A stretch of 64,000 nt of DNA from Sympetrum striolatum (GCA_947579665.1 OX388350.1:27995393-28059392); one strand, 5' to 3'; counted from the first letter of the stretch, positions 42,901 through 52,600 are shown. Program-made: numbers and translations. Notes: generated by a model from the sequence alone, not told the origin.

Positions 42901-44803
42901 TACAAGTATGTATAGGACAAGTCAAGGTAAAAGTCATATTCTAAGTCACTCGTTAGTTATCCTGAACAGAATAATAACATTTTTCAAGTAAATGCTTGAG
43001 ATTGGTATGCTTAAAAGTCATTAAATTACCAATCTCCTTAATTTTGGATGGTAGTTTATTGTATATATGTAGTTATGCCCATCACCTTTGGGGCTCTTGC
43101 ATGGAATTTATTGAGAGATCTTAGTAAATGTAGATCTCTTTTCCTTTTCATGTCATGGTGATGAATGGACTGATTTAATTGGTAATTGTTGATGTTCCTT
43201 TTAACAAACAATAGGACATTATATATGTAAATAGATGGCACAGTTAAAAGTTTTGAAATAATGGTTTGCAGGTAGCTCTACATGGTGCATTTGCTATTCT
43301 TCTTATGATCTTCTTCAGAATTCTAAAAATTTCAATCAGTCTGGTTGAAGAACCCCAGAGTGTAATTCCATATGTGTAGATATAAAAGTAATGACAATTA
43401 ACAGAAGTGGGATTGAAATGACACTGTAATTTAGTGGTTAAAAAGCCTACCTGAAGATTTGGAGACCAGGGTTTGAGTAATTGTCATGCCGATTTATTTA
43501 TTTTCTTTTTAGCCCTAGGTTTTAAAGGGCACGCTTCTACATGCTAAGTTTAATTTCATTTTCATCATCTTGGCTATGATTTGTTTATATCTCTTCCTGC
43601 AATTTTAACAGTCTTTCTTCATCAAAATTTTAACGATGACCTCCTTCACCTCTGTGTTCATGGCATACAATTTAGCTCTTCGCATCACTAAGTATCTGTA
43701 AGCCACTGAGTCAACTTATTTGTTAATTTGAATTTGAAAAATTGTGTTTTTGTATTAAGACTGGAATAGATGATGTTAAAAAGGAAGCCTTACTGTAGAT
43801 TTGTCTTTTCAAATAACTGCAATAATTCAATTTTTCTGTTCTGATTAAAATTAATTTTAAAGTAACTTAATAATTAATGTTATGCCTAGAAAAAAGGTGT
43901 ATTTCAACTTCTGAACTTTTATAATGAAAAAATTAAAGTAGAGCTTAAACTGTAAATTGAAAGTACACCAGGTTTATTGGCTTGATTGTAGTTGTGAAAT
44001 GTAACAAAATTACAGTTTCTATTTTGGATTTAACATTCCAAATATCTTTACTTATTTACTAAGAACTGTGTGAAGTCATTTCAATTTTTCTCAAATTATT
44101 AAATTTATTATTAATTTTGATTGTATGTCTGTCTTTTACCTGCTATAAAAAAGGAAATATTTACTGGCTAACCTCGATTTAGGCCTATTCCTAGCTTTCA
44201 GCTATGCTGGTGTTATAACTCTCTTGTCAACTAGTAATATCAGTTTTAGTTATAAGGTAATTAAAGTATTATTAAACTCATGTTATTGATTTAAACTTAC
44301 CTTAATTATTTTGTCTTCTATTACAAAAAATTGTAACCCTTTAACTGCTAACATTTTATGAGCTAATTTTGGGTTTTTCCTATATTTTATATCATTGTCT
44401 TGTTTATGTACTTAATATAAATAAAACAGAAGAATGCACTATTAAAGAAATATAATCTCTCTATATGCATACAAAAACTATATCTTATAGAACTAAAATT
44501 ACATGAAATAATACCAAAATATATGCTCTGTGTAAGGTTTGACTGGTATTTGAATGAATTATATAAAAATTGGCATTTATTTCTCTTTCCTATTTTCAGG
44601 TGTCAGATGTTTGTGAATTCATCAGAAATTTACCTGGATGTTCCGATTATGCTGAAGACTTTGCAATTCAGGAAATAGATGGACAAGCACTTCTGTTATT
44701 GAAAGAAGACCATCTTATGACTGCTATGTCCATGAAGTTGGGTCCTGCTCTAAAAATCTGTGCCAGAATTGACACTATGAGAGGTGACATGAAGGAAAAG
44801 TAG
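21823..44803 (+). CDS. ph: Polyhomeotic-type Polycomb group protein (PRC1 subunit), complete, multi-exon
   Basis: Exons by GT-AG rules and continuous frame: 21823-22008, 22172-22195 (microexon), 22542-22802, 23358-23483, 24957-25154, 31325-31415, 31810-31952, 33275-33484, 34331-34541, 34658-34812, 35029-35292, 35506-35660, 35796-36547, 37313-37567, 38246-38440, 38930-39080, 40514-40685, 42176-42190 (microexon), 42424-42726, 44600-44803. All phases join; the product is about 1,356 residues. It starts with a Gly/Ser/Pro segment and 23 glutamines, then low-complexity Q/G/N sequence with conserved blocks (VIAAGKPFQ, FPGYATIPTTSNQTLVISQL, FIRGAQ). It ends with HD1 (HVIEGFVIQE, about residue 1000), an FCS zinc finger (about 1100-1140) and a SAM domain (about 1285-1352). 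Family knowledge: Ph polymerises through SAM within nuclear PRC1 and compacts chromatin. The ATG follows an in-frame TGA in an exon whose acceptor is at 21803-21804, so this start is plausible and at least one upstream 5'UTR exon is implied. Small-exon membership, especially 24957-25154, is less certain than the second half. Confidence 0.93.
21922..21990 (+). repeat. CAA/CAG trinucleotide repeat encoding 23 consecutive Gln
   Basis: A mostly CAA run ending in CAG codons lies in the first coding exon of polyhomeotic and codes for 23 glutamines. The CAA/CAG mixture suggests an older, partly stabilised tract, but its length is likely variable between individuals. Poly-Q is typical of the N-terminal half of Ph proteins. 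Confidence 0.95.
22172..22195 (+). CDS. ph: Candidate 24-nt microexon of polyhomeotic (EVDSVCEE)
   Basis: The sequence aaccttttcag precedes and gtaagt follows a 24-nt segment that is open in the phase-0 frame needed between exons 21823-22008 and 22542-22802. It adds the acidic peptide EVDSVCEE between two Gln-rich blocks. The donor is consensus-perfect. Including or skipping it keeps the frame, so it may be alternatively spliced. Not confirmed by any homologue I can recall. Confidence 0.55.
24684..24814 (+). repeat. Long imperfect intronic hairpin (about 130 nt) in polyhomeotic
   Basis: The left arm (CACCAAGCATCA ... GTCCCAATGC, 24684-24739) pairs with the right arm (GCATTGGGAACGAAATATGC ... 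TTTGGTG, 24755-24814) along about 57 nt with small bulges, leaving a loop of about 15 nt. It is 140 nt upstream of the optional exon 24957. It may be a fold-back MITE or a precursor of small RNA. Confidence 0.55.
24957..25154 (+). CDS. ph: Probable Gly/His-rich exon of polyhomeotic, possibly alternative
   Basis: An acceptor (gctatccccccag) and a weaker donor (CAG followed by gtgctc) bound 198 nt, exactly 66 codons, phase 0 at both ends. The peptide is Gly-rich, then His-rich (LHHNHLHHHPPLLPAQ), in the style of Ph low-complexity regions. The flanking exons (ending AGMNPSIQ and starting VIAAGKPFQ) would also join directly and give the contiguous order I recall from other insect Ph proteins. This exon is therefore a good candidate for a lineage-specific or optional insertion. 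Confidence 0.6.
28430..28486 (+). CDS. Low-confidence 57-nt candidate exon inside the large polyhomeotic intron
   Basis: The sequence atatctgtcag precedes and gtatgtgc follows a segment of 19 open codons (starting GQRGDEKAPAYLQ) in phase 0. It sits in a slightly GC-richer island of the 25155-31324 intron. It would keep the Ph frame, but the peptide does not resemble Ph, and short open AG..GT segments arise by chance. Confidence 0.2.
29466..29507 (+). CDS. Low-confidence 42-nt candidate exon inside the large polyhomeotic intron
   Basis: The sequence ttgtcattttag precedes and gtacgt follows 14 open codons (IASFPADYLTKQKM), phase 0. As with 28430-28486, it would insert in frame between exons 24957-25154 and 31325-31415. 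No homologue recognised; it may be chance. Confidence 0.2.
36879..36997. repeat. Fold-back hairpin (about 119 bp) with ACCTAGGTTTCGACGCA arms
   Basis: The arms 36879-36926 and about 36949-36997 are near-perfect complements (AAATGACCTAGGTTTYGACG core, only a few mismatches over about 48 bp) with a 22-nt loop. It lies in the polyhomeotic intron before exon 37313. The core ACCTAGGTTTCG recurs at 18026, 54199 (partial) and 56013, so this is a dispersed family. Confidence 0.75.
37313..38440 (+). CDS. ph: HD1-encoding exons of polyhomeotic (37313-37567 and 38246-38440)
   Basis: The first exon ends in the Ph homology domain 1 motif HVIEGFVIQE. A phase-1 intron then interrupts it, and the next exon continues ASEPFAVNRSSLL. 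Family knowledge: HD1 is a short conserved motif of Ph proteins involved in partner binding. The intron between these exons carries a 546-bp MITE (37656-38201) that ends only 44 nt before the acceptor of the second exon. Confidence 0.92.
37656..38201. mobile_element. TA-flanked MITE (546 bp) between the two HD1 exons
   Basis: The left end CTGTATTTACTTGAAAATA and the complement of the right end, CTGTATTTATCCGACAATA, form a TIR of about 19 bp with a few mismatches, flanked by TA on both sides (37654-37655, 38202-38203). This is a Tc1/mariner-type signature. No open frame of note. It is richer in CpG than the surrounding intron, which helps to mark its limits. Confidence 0.8.
38930..40685 (+). 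CDS. ph: FCS zinc-finger exons of polyhomeotic (38930-39080 and 40514-40685)
   Basis: The first exon encodes CEFCGKVDLRSKFKKSKRFC followed by LACAKR, and the second continues FNVGCSKRLGLY. This is the FCS-type C2C2 zinc finger of Ph/SFMBT/L3MBTL proteins, with cysteines at about residues 1100 and 1103 and a second pair after the Lys/Arg-rich loop. Family knowledge: FCS fingers bind nucleic acid without sequence specificity. The intron splits the domain just after the last zinc ligand (phase 2) and has been invaded by a Tigger-like MITE. Confidence 0.95.
39670..40365. mobile_element. Tigger/pogo-like MITE (696 bp) in a polyhomeotic intron
   Basis: The left end CAGTAGAACCTCAATTTT and the right end, whose complement reads CAGTAGAACCCTGTTTTT, are imperfect terminal inverted repeats flanked on both sides by TA (39668-39669 and 40366-40367). 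CAGTAGAACCTC ends plus TA duplication fit pogo/Tigger members of the Tc1/mariner group. No transposase frame remains, so it is non-autonomous. Near the right end a block of about 31 bp (TTCGTAAAACTGTAATTTCG and following) is tandemly repeated about twice (40278-40350). Confidence 0.85.
40706..40822. repeat. Fold-back MITE-like element with GTTTGCGGAGTC ends
   Basis: TTTGTTTGCGGAGTCTATCC (from about 40711) and TGACTCCGCAAACGAAAA (about 40801) are inverted copies. Inside them CAGTACTC/GAGTACTG forms a hairpin core. It starts about 25 nt after the donor of exon 40514-40685. A related copy lies at 41740-41935. Confidence 0.65.
41740..41935. repeat. Related repeat with AGTTCTGAAC and CTCCGCAAACGAAC motifs
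   Basis: It contains CTCCGCAAACGAACAAAA (about 41840) and repeated CAGTTC/GAACTG words such as CCAGTTCTGAACC. It resembles the fold-back element at 40706-40822, on which the same CGCAAACGAA end occurs. The limits are uncertain. Confidence 0.45.
42176..42190 (+). CDS. ph: Candidate 15-nt microexon of polyhomeotic (NGIAQ)
   Basis: A long pyrimidine-rich tract ending ccttttttag precedes and gtatga follows 15 nt coding NGIAQ in phase 0. It falls between the FCS exon ending in GQEW and the exon starting STNQNANGQDGG. Inclusion or skipping is frame-neutral. It lies in the linker between FCS and SAM, the region known in fly Ph to influence SAM polymerisation. Strong splice signals; no transcript support available here. 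Confidence 0.55.
42870..43385 (-). mobile_element. 5'-truncated non-LTR retrotransposon 3' end (Jockey/CR1-like RT tail)
   Basis: Translation of the - strand from about 43381 reads TYGITLWGSSTRLIEIFRIL, KKIIRRIANAPCRATCKPLF, then LPSIYIYNVLLFVKRNI, SIHHHDMKRKRDLHLLRS and, after a frame change, YNKLPSKIKEIGN. This is the C-terminal thumb/connection region typical of Jockey/CR1-type reverse transcriptases. At least one stop and one frameshift are present. The 3' end has a short TAA-type tail (TAATAATAATAAT on + at 42868-42880), as expected for these elements. The 5' end is truncated near 43385. It is an old, inactive insertion in the last polyhomeotic intron. Confidence 0.75.
43391..43487 (+). 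repeat. Degenerate tRNA-like (SINE head) segment bounded by a 10-bp inverted repeat
   Basis: TAGTGGTTAAAAAG (43432-43445) resembles a Pol III A box and GGGTTTGAGTAA (43469-43480) a degraded B box, at tRNA-like spacing. ATGACAATTA at 43391-43400 and TAATTGTCAT at 43478-43487 are perfect inverted copies. It directly adjoins the LINE fragment. Probably an old tRNA-derived SINE. Confidence 0.4.
44600..44803 (+). CDS. ph: Terminal SAM-domain exon of polyhomeotic
   Basis: The last coding exon follows tattttcag and ends at TAG 44801-44803. With the end of the previous exon (INPIKWT) it forms the SAM domain: WT-VSDVCEFIRNLPGC, YAEDFAIQEIDGQALLLL, KEDHLMTAMSMKLGPALKI. Family knowledge: the Ph SAM makes head-to-tail helical polymers and binds Scm. 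The protein ends 12 residues after the domain, as is usual for Ph. Confidence 0.96.
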   Translation: MSDVCEFIRNLPGCSDYAEDFAIQEIDGQALLLLKEDHLMTAMSMKLGPALKICARIDTMRGDMKEK

Positions 44804-46520
44804 CAGATTGCAGTGGAAAGTTTGAACTCAGAGTGATAAAGTTAGTGTTGACAGTTGACAAAAGTTGCAAACCATATCATGAAATGACTTTGAAAAAGCT
44901 TTCTTGGATATGCATTGTGACTGAAAAGACATCTTAGGTCGTCTGTGGGCTTCCGGATGTGAAATTCTATCTTTAAGAAGAAAAGTGCAATGAAAGAATT
45001 GGTTTTCTCTGAAAACCAAAAACAACTTAGAGTTTGGTTGTTGAAAGTAAAAACAATCTTAACTTTTTACTCAAATCTTGATGAAAAATAAGAAAAATTA
45101 TCTAACGACTGCTCTTTTGCTGTGTGTGATGTTCTATCGTAGGAAGTACAATTTGAGGTTGTGTAGTGTGATTGAGAAGAAAATAGTTGAACTTCACAAT
45201 TTTGATATAATTTTTACCAAATGTGATTGGAAAACATTTTTGGGTGATGCCTTCTCTTTTATACTCAAAAGTGCAGCTTGTGGTTGCGTAATTGTTTATT
45301 AGAAACACCTCATAGGAAACAAAGGAATTCCGTGGCAGTATATCTTATTTCATCATTATAATGAAGGATTGTTTCATTCCTGAGGAAGGTGTGCCTAGAG
45401 TCTTCATTGAGAAATGCAAAACTAGCCATAAATATGACAGTTTCAGCAGCCATTGTGAGATATTCATATAGCACTGCCAAATTTGTTTACATATTATGAC
45501 GTTGACATTTTTTTTTCTTTTTGGGCTGATTTACAACTGTATATATTAATTGAACCTTGAAAGAATGGTGTGTCAAGCTGCAAAGATGATATCCATCTAA
45601 TGCCTTTCTTTAAATTTCAATGTGTAAAAGTTTGTTTTTTGTTCATTCTAAGGAAGGAAAAAACAGTCTATGACAGTTGTGTTGTTGTTGTTGAAGTTCA
45701 ACCACATTGAAATATTTTCCATGCCTTAGAACAATATCTTTGTACGTCAATGACATTTGTGAAACATTCCCCTACATTCTGAATGTAGTTCAGGATTTTC
45801 TTTAAAAGCCATTAAAAGGAGGTTACCAAATTTTTACCCCTGGTATTTCTTATTTTCTCTAACTCCGAGGTATTGCCAGTTTCAGCTCATTTCACTGCCA
45901 TTTATGTTTTCTGAGATCCTGTATTATCAGGATTTGTTATCTATATGATTAATATGTGTATAGCTGTGGAAATGGTTTCGTTTGTTGGTCTGTGTGTGTG
46001 TGATGAAATTTATATTGATCCTTGTACATATATATACTTGTAAACATTTTGCCTAAGCAAAATATGTCATTTTTATATTTATATATAAAACCAATCTTAG
46101 TTTAAGTTGTTTATATCACATCAGACTGTTATAGGTTCTGTAAATTCAAATTGTCTATTACATGAGAATTGTCTATTTTTCTCTAATATTTCAAAACTTT
46201 ATTTCAGATTTTAGTTGTAAAATTTTTAAGCACCTACTGACCAAAAGGTTTGGACGAACTTCTAAGAAGTTTCTTCAAAATGACATCATTATGGCAGTTA
46301 CATTAAAAAGAACTGAATAAAATGATTATCAGGTATTCATTCTGTGGACATAAACAATTCTCATTACTTTTCTAACAGCATATTTACTAACCTAAGCTTT
46401 ACAACCAAAAATTGTCTATTTGACATTTTCTGGTTAAGGAGCTTGAATTACATTACAAATTCATTCTTTGTAAGTTGATCATTATTTATTTTTAATAAAA
46501 GTTTCTGTGAATGAAAATTT
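44804..46520 (+). other. ph: 3'UTR of polyhomeotic with two polyadenylation signals
   Basis: AT-rich sequence without coding potential follows the stop. AATAAA hexamers at about 46316-46321 and 46494-46499, each followed by G/T-rich sequence, give 3'UTRs of about 1.5 or 1.7 kb. Two Pumilio-type elements (TGTATATA near 45539 and TGTACATA near 46023) are visible, suggesting post-transcriptional control as for many maternal chromatin mRNAs; that role is inferred. Confidence 0.6.
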
Positions 46521-47472
46521 CAGAAGTGTTTATGTAGACAATTTTTTATTTTAATCTGATTTAAAACTTATGAATACTGAGAAGTTGAAAAAGAATGTTA
46601 AGAATCAATGGTAAATATGATTTTTAAGTATGACTTCTATTGGACTGAAATTATCAGAAGAGAACAACAGGTTTCTTCATTGAATATAGAAATTAAATAT
46701 ACTGAAGTACGAATAATAAATCCAACTTATTAATTTTTGGAAGATGGTATATGAAAAGAGTACTCCTAATTTTTTTAAAGGAGTGATTGTAAACTATCTG
46801 CAACATATAGCTATAGCTTCGATTAAGAAATGCAAGATTTCATCCACTCTTGGGGTTATCTTGCTCTCTGATATCAGTAATCCCTAGTGTCCTATTCATT
46901 GAAATACTGCTTTCCTAGACCTATTCTCCGTTGATCAAATATTTTGGTGTTACTAAAAGGTGTCAGCTGTACCAAAATTAAAGCTATCACTATGTATGAA
47001 CATTCGTCGCCCTTAGAAATTAATCTTATATGCAATGTATTGTATTTTAGATTCATTATGATTTATAAGACGTAAATAGGAAATCAGATGTTCACAGTCA
47101 AGTCATAGCAATGATCAAGACGATTTTCAAAGTAAAAAATTGTTCGATAAGATTTTGCTTTGCGCGTGGAAGCATTCTCCTCCATTAACTTTTAATCATA
47201 AATTAATGCAGAATCCTAAAACATCTTTTTGATGCATCGAAATTACTCTATTTATAGATTAGATGTGCGATAAGGAGACAGGGTCAGATCTTGATATTCA
47301 GGCTTCCAGATAAAAATTCTTACAAAGATGAACTTGCTTTCATCTTTCTACATCACGCTGGAAAAGATCAAACACCAGCCCGTGACGGGAGAAAAATTAT
47401 TCTATCAAGTGGAATGCCTCTATATTGGTTTATAATAATTTAATTATAAATCATTATCGTTCTCTAACGATC
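46521..47472. other. Intergenic spacer after polyhomeotic
   Basis: AT-rich, no open frame or repeat that I can support. It is bounded by the second polyadenylation signal of polyhomeotic and by the inverted-repeat element at 47473. Confidence 0.6.
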
Positions 47473-49129
47473 AGCACCCTGATTATGTAACTGTGAGAAC
47501 GGTGAGAGCGACGTCGTTGCCAGGGGCAACGCCATACAAACGACGAAGGGTGATATCAGCGATTATCTATCCGTGAGAGCGCTTTTTCTCACCTTCCCAC
47601 CGTCGTACGCGATGACGGCTGGGGAAGGCCGTGAGAAACAGTGGGAAACGTCATAAGAAATCGATTATGTACAATAATTTGATTATTAGCCTAATAATAT
47701 TGTTTTTATGATTTATTATGCGTTCAGTTTACGTTAAAAAGCATTTATTTACCAAATAATCAGTATACTGAGCACAAAAATTGTTGTGTTGACACCATAA
47801 GTACGGGGTAACGTCAGTCAACTGTCTTTGTTTTGGAAACAACGGACGCGACGGAGACATAAAATATTGCTAATTTCTGTAGTTTCTGTTGCTGCAATAC
47901 TACTGTTTAGACTCATGTAGTCTACTAAATACTTGAGTTGTCTTTCGTTAGCCCTCCCTCCTCGATTAGCTTTCTTTCTGAAATGATTTGTAGAAAACTC
48001 GTAGAGATATTAATTCTTTCTTTAACAGCAGAATATTATTCGATATGCAAATGAAAAATCTTGCTTCAACTTCAACGTATAAATAAGAAAAAAAACTTTC
48101 AGTTGTCGCTCCATGCTTTGGAAGTCACTTAATAAAAATATGTAATGCTATTACTATTTTACATCTCAACCTAATAACTTTTAATACGAATTACTAATTT
48201 AGTGAACTTATGGGTCATAATAAGTCTAATGACTTTATATTGCAGAAAATTCAGTTGATCCTAGCCACACACTTTCAGAGTGAGTATATTTTCCTTTCTG
48301 TCAAAGTTTTGAATTTGATAATAGTCCAAGAGCATTAATTGAAACATTACAAACATAAATCGTCTTGGTATTTTCAAAACAATTCATCATCTTCGTTTAA
48401 AATACTAAGTTAAAGGAAACTTTGTTGTGTTGATTAATGTGCATACGTAAATTGAATTACAATGAAATTATTAAAGCAATTATATTTTTAGGGATCACGA
48501 TTGTTAATAGCGAGAAACGGGATAATACGCTTAACAGCAGAATTTTAAAACATAATTTTTACCTCCGCTACCATTCCAAGATATCTAAGTTTTTTTTTAA
48601 TTTTTAAAAATTAAATACTTCATTATTAGTATTGAAACACGCGGTCTACAGAAAGTTTTACTTCAATCTTTTGGAATGGAAAAGTAATGCAAAGTATCGC
48701 CTGAATCTATTTACTATATCCACGATAATTAATATGATATTGAAGATACGAAATTACATCTTAAACGTAATGTTTACTTCCAAAGTGTAACATAATTTAT
48801 TTATGTTAATTACTCTCACTCGTACGGCTTCCATAAATGGATAATTATTATTATTATGATTAATAAGCAATTGCTTGCGCTGTTCAAATTTGGCTCAAAA
48901 CACCGCCGGCGCTGTGGTGCGCAATTGTTTGATTATGTGTCAAGGTTTTTCATTGGTTCTTCAGATTTTCTAATACTACCAACACAAAAACAAAAAAATC
49001 TAAACTACGGCCGTCCTAAGTGCTATGACGGTGAGTTACGTGATCGCTCGCTGTCCCCGACCGTCATAGCAAGCGGTGTTAGCTGTCAGCCGTCGTCATA
49101 TCTCTCACATTTACGTAATCAGGGTGCAG
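47473..49129. mobile_element. Degraded inverted-repeat element in the polyhomeotic/MINPP1 spacer
   Basis: GCACCCTGATTATGTAACTG at 47473 and the complement of the right end, GCACCCTGATTACGTAAATG at 49129, are terminal inverted repeats (about 25 bp, imperfect). Both ends are CpG-rich compared with the AT-rich middle. Near the right end TGCTATGACGGT (49020) and ACCGTCATAGCA (49060) form a perfect 12-bp subterminal inverted repeat. I see no clear target duplication and no transposase frame, so it is an old non-autonomous copy of unknown superfamily. At 1.66 kb it fills most of the spacer. Confidence 0.6.
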
Positions 49130-49644
49130 TAGTCTAGACTACTTATCTATAGACGAAGAGGGAGCCAGTCATGAAATAAAATCTACGAGTTTTCAAAACT
49201 AATAGGAGAAGCCTCAAAAAGAGAGCAAAATTATTATCCATCGCATTGCCATTCAGATTTACAGCCAACGCAGCCAATTGAACACAAAAGAAGGAATGCA
49301 AACAAGCGCATTGAAGCGATTCATTCTAGCAGACGCTTAGTCTTTTTATCAGTATAACAAGTTGCCGCGGAATTGTTGAATCTGTTGTGGAGTACGAATT
49401 ACTGGCAGAAGGATTCTATTGTTTAGTTCATTTGAAATTAAATGCTAAGTTAATGTTCTACCATTTTCTCAATTCCATTCACGTTTTGAATTTATATCAG
49501 GGACTATGTGTTAGTAATGAGATCCGTAATCCAGTCATTTCGCGGCGTTGACGTTTTGTTGTTGACATCCTCTACTTGACGGCGGAGCTGATTGTATTTA
49601 GCAATTGATCATATTTTATCGTCTAGCTTGAGACGAATTTAATC
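49130..49644 (+). promoter_or_regulatory. Presumed promoter and 5'UTR of MINPP1
   Basis: The 515 bp between the inverted-repeat element and the ATG at 49645 must hold the 5'UTR and probably the promoter, unless a further 5' exon exists. A somewhat CpG-richer patch (CGCGGCGTTGACG near 49540, GACGGCGGAGCTG near 49577) precedes the start. No TATA box stands out. Confidence 0.35.
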
Positions 49645-52600
49645 ATGCATGGCATACGATTGGATAGTTGTCTAACTTATTTCGTAATGATTTCTGCAAT
49701 TTTAACATTATCACGTGAAGAATGTCTACTTCAAAAGAGTAATTATACTCAATACCTTGGTGCAAAAACTCCATATAGGGTGAGAATGTATCCGAATATG
49801 GATCCTATCGTCCATCCAGGTATACAGAATCTCATGAAATGAGTTGCTATTTAATTTTACTATCAAACTGATAAAAAATCAATTGATTTGCAGGATGTGA
49901 ACCCTTACAATTTTGGACGATTATTCGTCATGGAACTCGATATCCAAGTTCTAAAGTCATTAGAAATATGATGAAAAATCTTCCTTTATTGAAGGATAAA
50001 ATATTGGGAAACCATGATGAAGGAAAAGGTATATTTTAATCACTAATAGTAAAGTATGACGTAAAATAAACAGCCGATGAATGTGATGATTGAATGAATG
50101 TTCTTTCATTGCGAATTAGTTAAGTTATCCCGGTTGATAACAATAAGTGTCAACGTTAATAAAAACTTGTGTCTGTAAAGTTTATTTTTTGTAAGATCAG
50201 CTATAGTTGTGTTCGTCTTCCTTTTCAAAGGTGAATTGTGTGATGATGAGGCTGGCTTATTTAGTGAATGGAAGTTGGAAGTCGAAGAGGCAAATGAGAA
50301 GCAATTGACCTATGAAGGAGAAGATGAGATGAAGGATTTGGGGGAGAGATGGTTACAACGACTTCCATCTTTGCTGACTGAAAAATATGACAATAACTCA
50401 TATGAGGTACTTATCTTTTTGAAGGAGTTGCTCATAAATTATATATTATTTCCTTATAGGTTAAGCAATATGACACCCTTGTATATTCACTGTACTCCTC
50501 CATATTCTCATTTACTTCGATACTTCTTTATTTCAGACATTCAAATGTCCCTTGATGAATTTCCCTTTATCCCACTCATCATTATTCACATGGTCATACT
50601 ACTTTTGTCGTGCAGCTTCACCCATATATGGAGAGTATACTCTCCTTATGTATAAACCGAAATGTATATGAAGATTCAAATGAAGGTACTGTTGATAATA
50701 ATCCACAAGAATTTAAAAGTTTGAGGAAGTACTTACCATACCTGAGAATCAAACCCTCATAATTTCAAAGAGATTTACCTAAGAATGTTTCTTTTGGCAG
50801 TTTCCTTGTATTTATTTTGTCAGCTCTGATTCTGAAGTGCCTATAGGTTTATAAAGTCAGGTTATGGTGCGATGATTTTTTAAAAGGAGATCTAGATTTT
50901 TAGATCATAGATTTAAAAAGTATCGTTAAAGGTATGAAAGGGCCATCTCCTCTTCTTGATATGCCTGATTTTAAAATTGCCGGGGTTTTGACCCAGATTA
51001 TATGCATTGTTTATGCCTATTATGTTTATGCCTGTTTTTGAGCGGAAATTTTAGAAGACTAGTGAGTGGAAGTGCTGGCTTTTATATTACAGCTTGCCAT
51101 GTTTGAAAGGCATCTTGCCAAAGAATATCTGGACCATTGGAGATTGCTGGAACTGGCAAGTTACCAGTTGCTGTCAATGCTGCTTCAGGATGTTGATGAA
51201 GCCCATGAATAAGTGGTTGAGTTTGTATGCATGGTACAATTTCTTTATGGAAAACCTAAGATGACTTTTAATGTTCAGCAGCTACTTTAAAGTAGCTGCT
51301 GAACATGCCAAGTAATTACTTGGCACCTAGTGTGAGGGATTGGGGTCCATTGTGGGGGTGTAGGACAACTGCCATGGCCCTTACCGCCACCAACTGGCCG
51401 TGGGGACAACTGGCCGTGGGAACGGGTAATAGTGGCCATGGGGTTATATCAATTATAATAGTGTGGAAGTGAAGGAAATTCCCAACAACTTACTTCTTTC
51501 ATAGGATATGTTACGTAAAGCTAATATTTATTTAAAAAAACCTGTTATTATTTATAACCCAACCCAACCCCGTGGCCAGTTGTCCCCACAGCCAGTTGGC
51601 CCGGCAGCCAGTTGGCGGCGGCAAGTCGGTGGTGGCCAGTTGTCCCATTCCACCATTGTGGGCCCATTCGGTATTTCCTTTGAAATGGCAAGCTCCTCAG
51701 GTTTGTAACTTGACCAAGGTATGGGGTGTATCATTAAATATGGTAAAGCGTTTTCTGCTTAAAAAATCGCTGACAATATAACAAAGAAATAATTTCAGTA
51801 CTGATTTATTACTTTTAAATAAGCGATTCTTAGGAACTTCATCATTGTCGATGGCTACTGGAGAGAGAGAAGTTAAGTACTTTGGCTGTGGTTGGAATAA
51901 TGAAAATGTTAATTTGGAAACAATGAGTGTACTTAGAGACATGAGTCTGAAGGTATATATGAATTAAAAGAATACTCCAGGGTGATGGTTGGTTCGAGAG
52001 TGTATCACAGTGTACAATATATAGGAAGCCTCGCAAGAGAAACGATAGAATCGTAAAACTTGGTGATGGAAGGATTGGTGAAATAATACATGTATTATCT
52101 AATGAAAAGAAAAAAAAACAGTGTGTAATCATTATTGAATCATTTAAAAGAGCTGAAAATGGAGAAACTCCATTGACTAATTGGGGGTACTTACAGCCCT
52201 ACTTGAGGAAGGAATCATAGGAATTTTAGTTGATTAAATAGAATGTAAGTGCATTTTAATTAGACTAGGTAGATACATTTTTGTAGCAACTTTACCCAAT
52301 TTTTATGATGAGGAATAATGCATAAAATGTTGATTCAATACCATGCTTTGTTACCATTTAATGGCCCTTCATTAATATTTTTATTCTAGTTGTAGTATGT
52401 GTTAGGAATTTATGTTGGTTGAAATATAAATTCCTCATTTCACAACTTAATCATGTTACATTTTAGTGGAATTAACTCCTCCATGATTCAAGCTGTCAAA
52501 ATAACTTTGTATTTATCCAGCGATCTTAACTGCAATAGTTTAATTCTGCATCTTGTAAAGAAACCAGTAGAGTTTTTGTGAGCTACTGAACAGTGTGAAG

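Noticed and set aside
51091..51212. Open segment after an acceptor in the MINPP1 intron (LAMFERHLAKEYLDHWRLLE)
   Set aside because: Looks exon-like, but it ends in a stop and the flanking MINPP1 exons (ending NNSYE, starting FRHTATQRT) already join to the conserved family sequence; more likely mobile-element debris.
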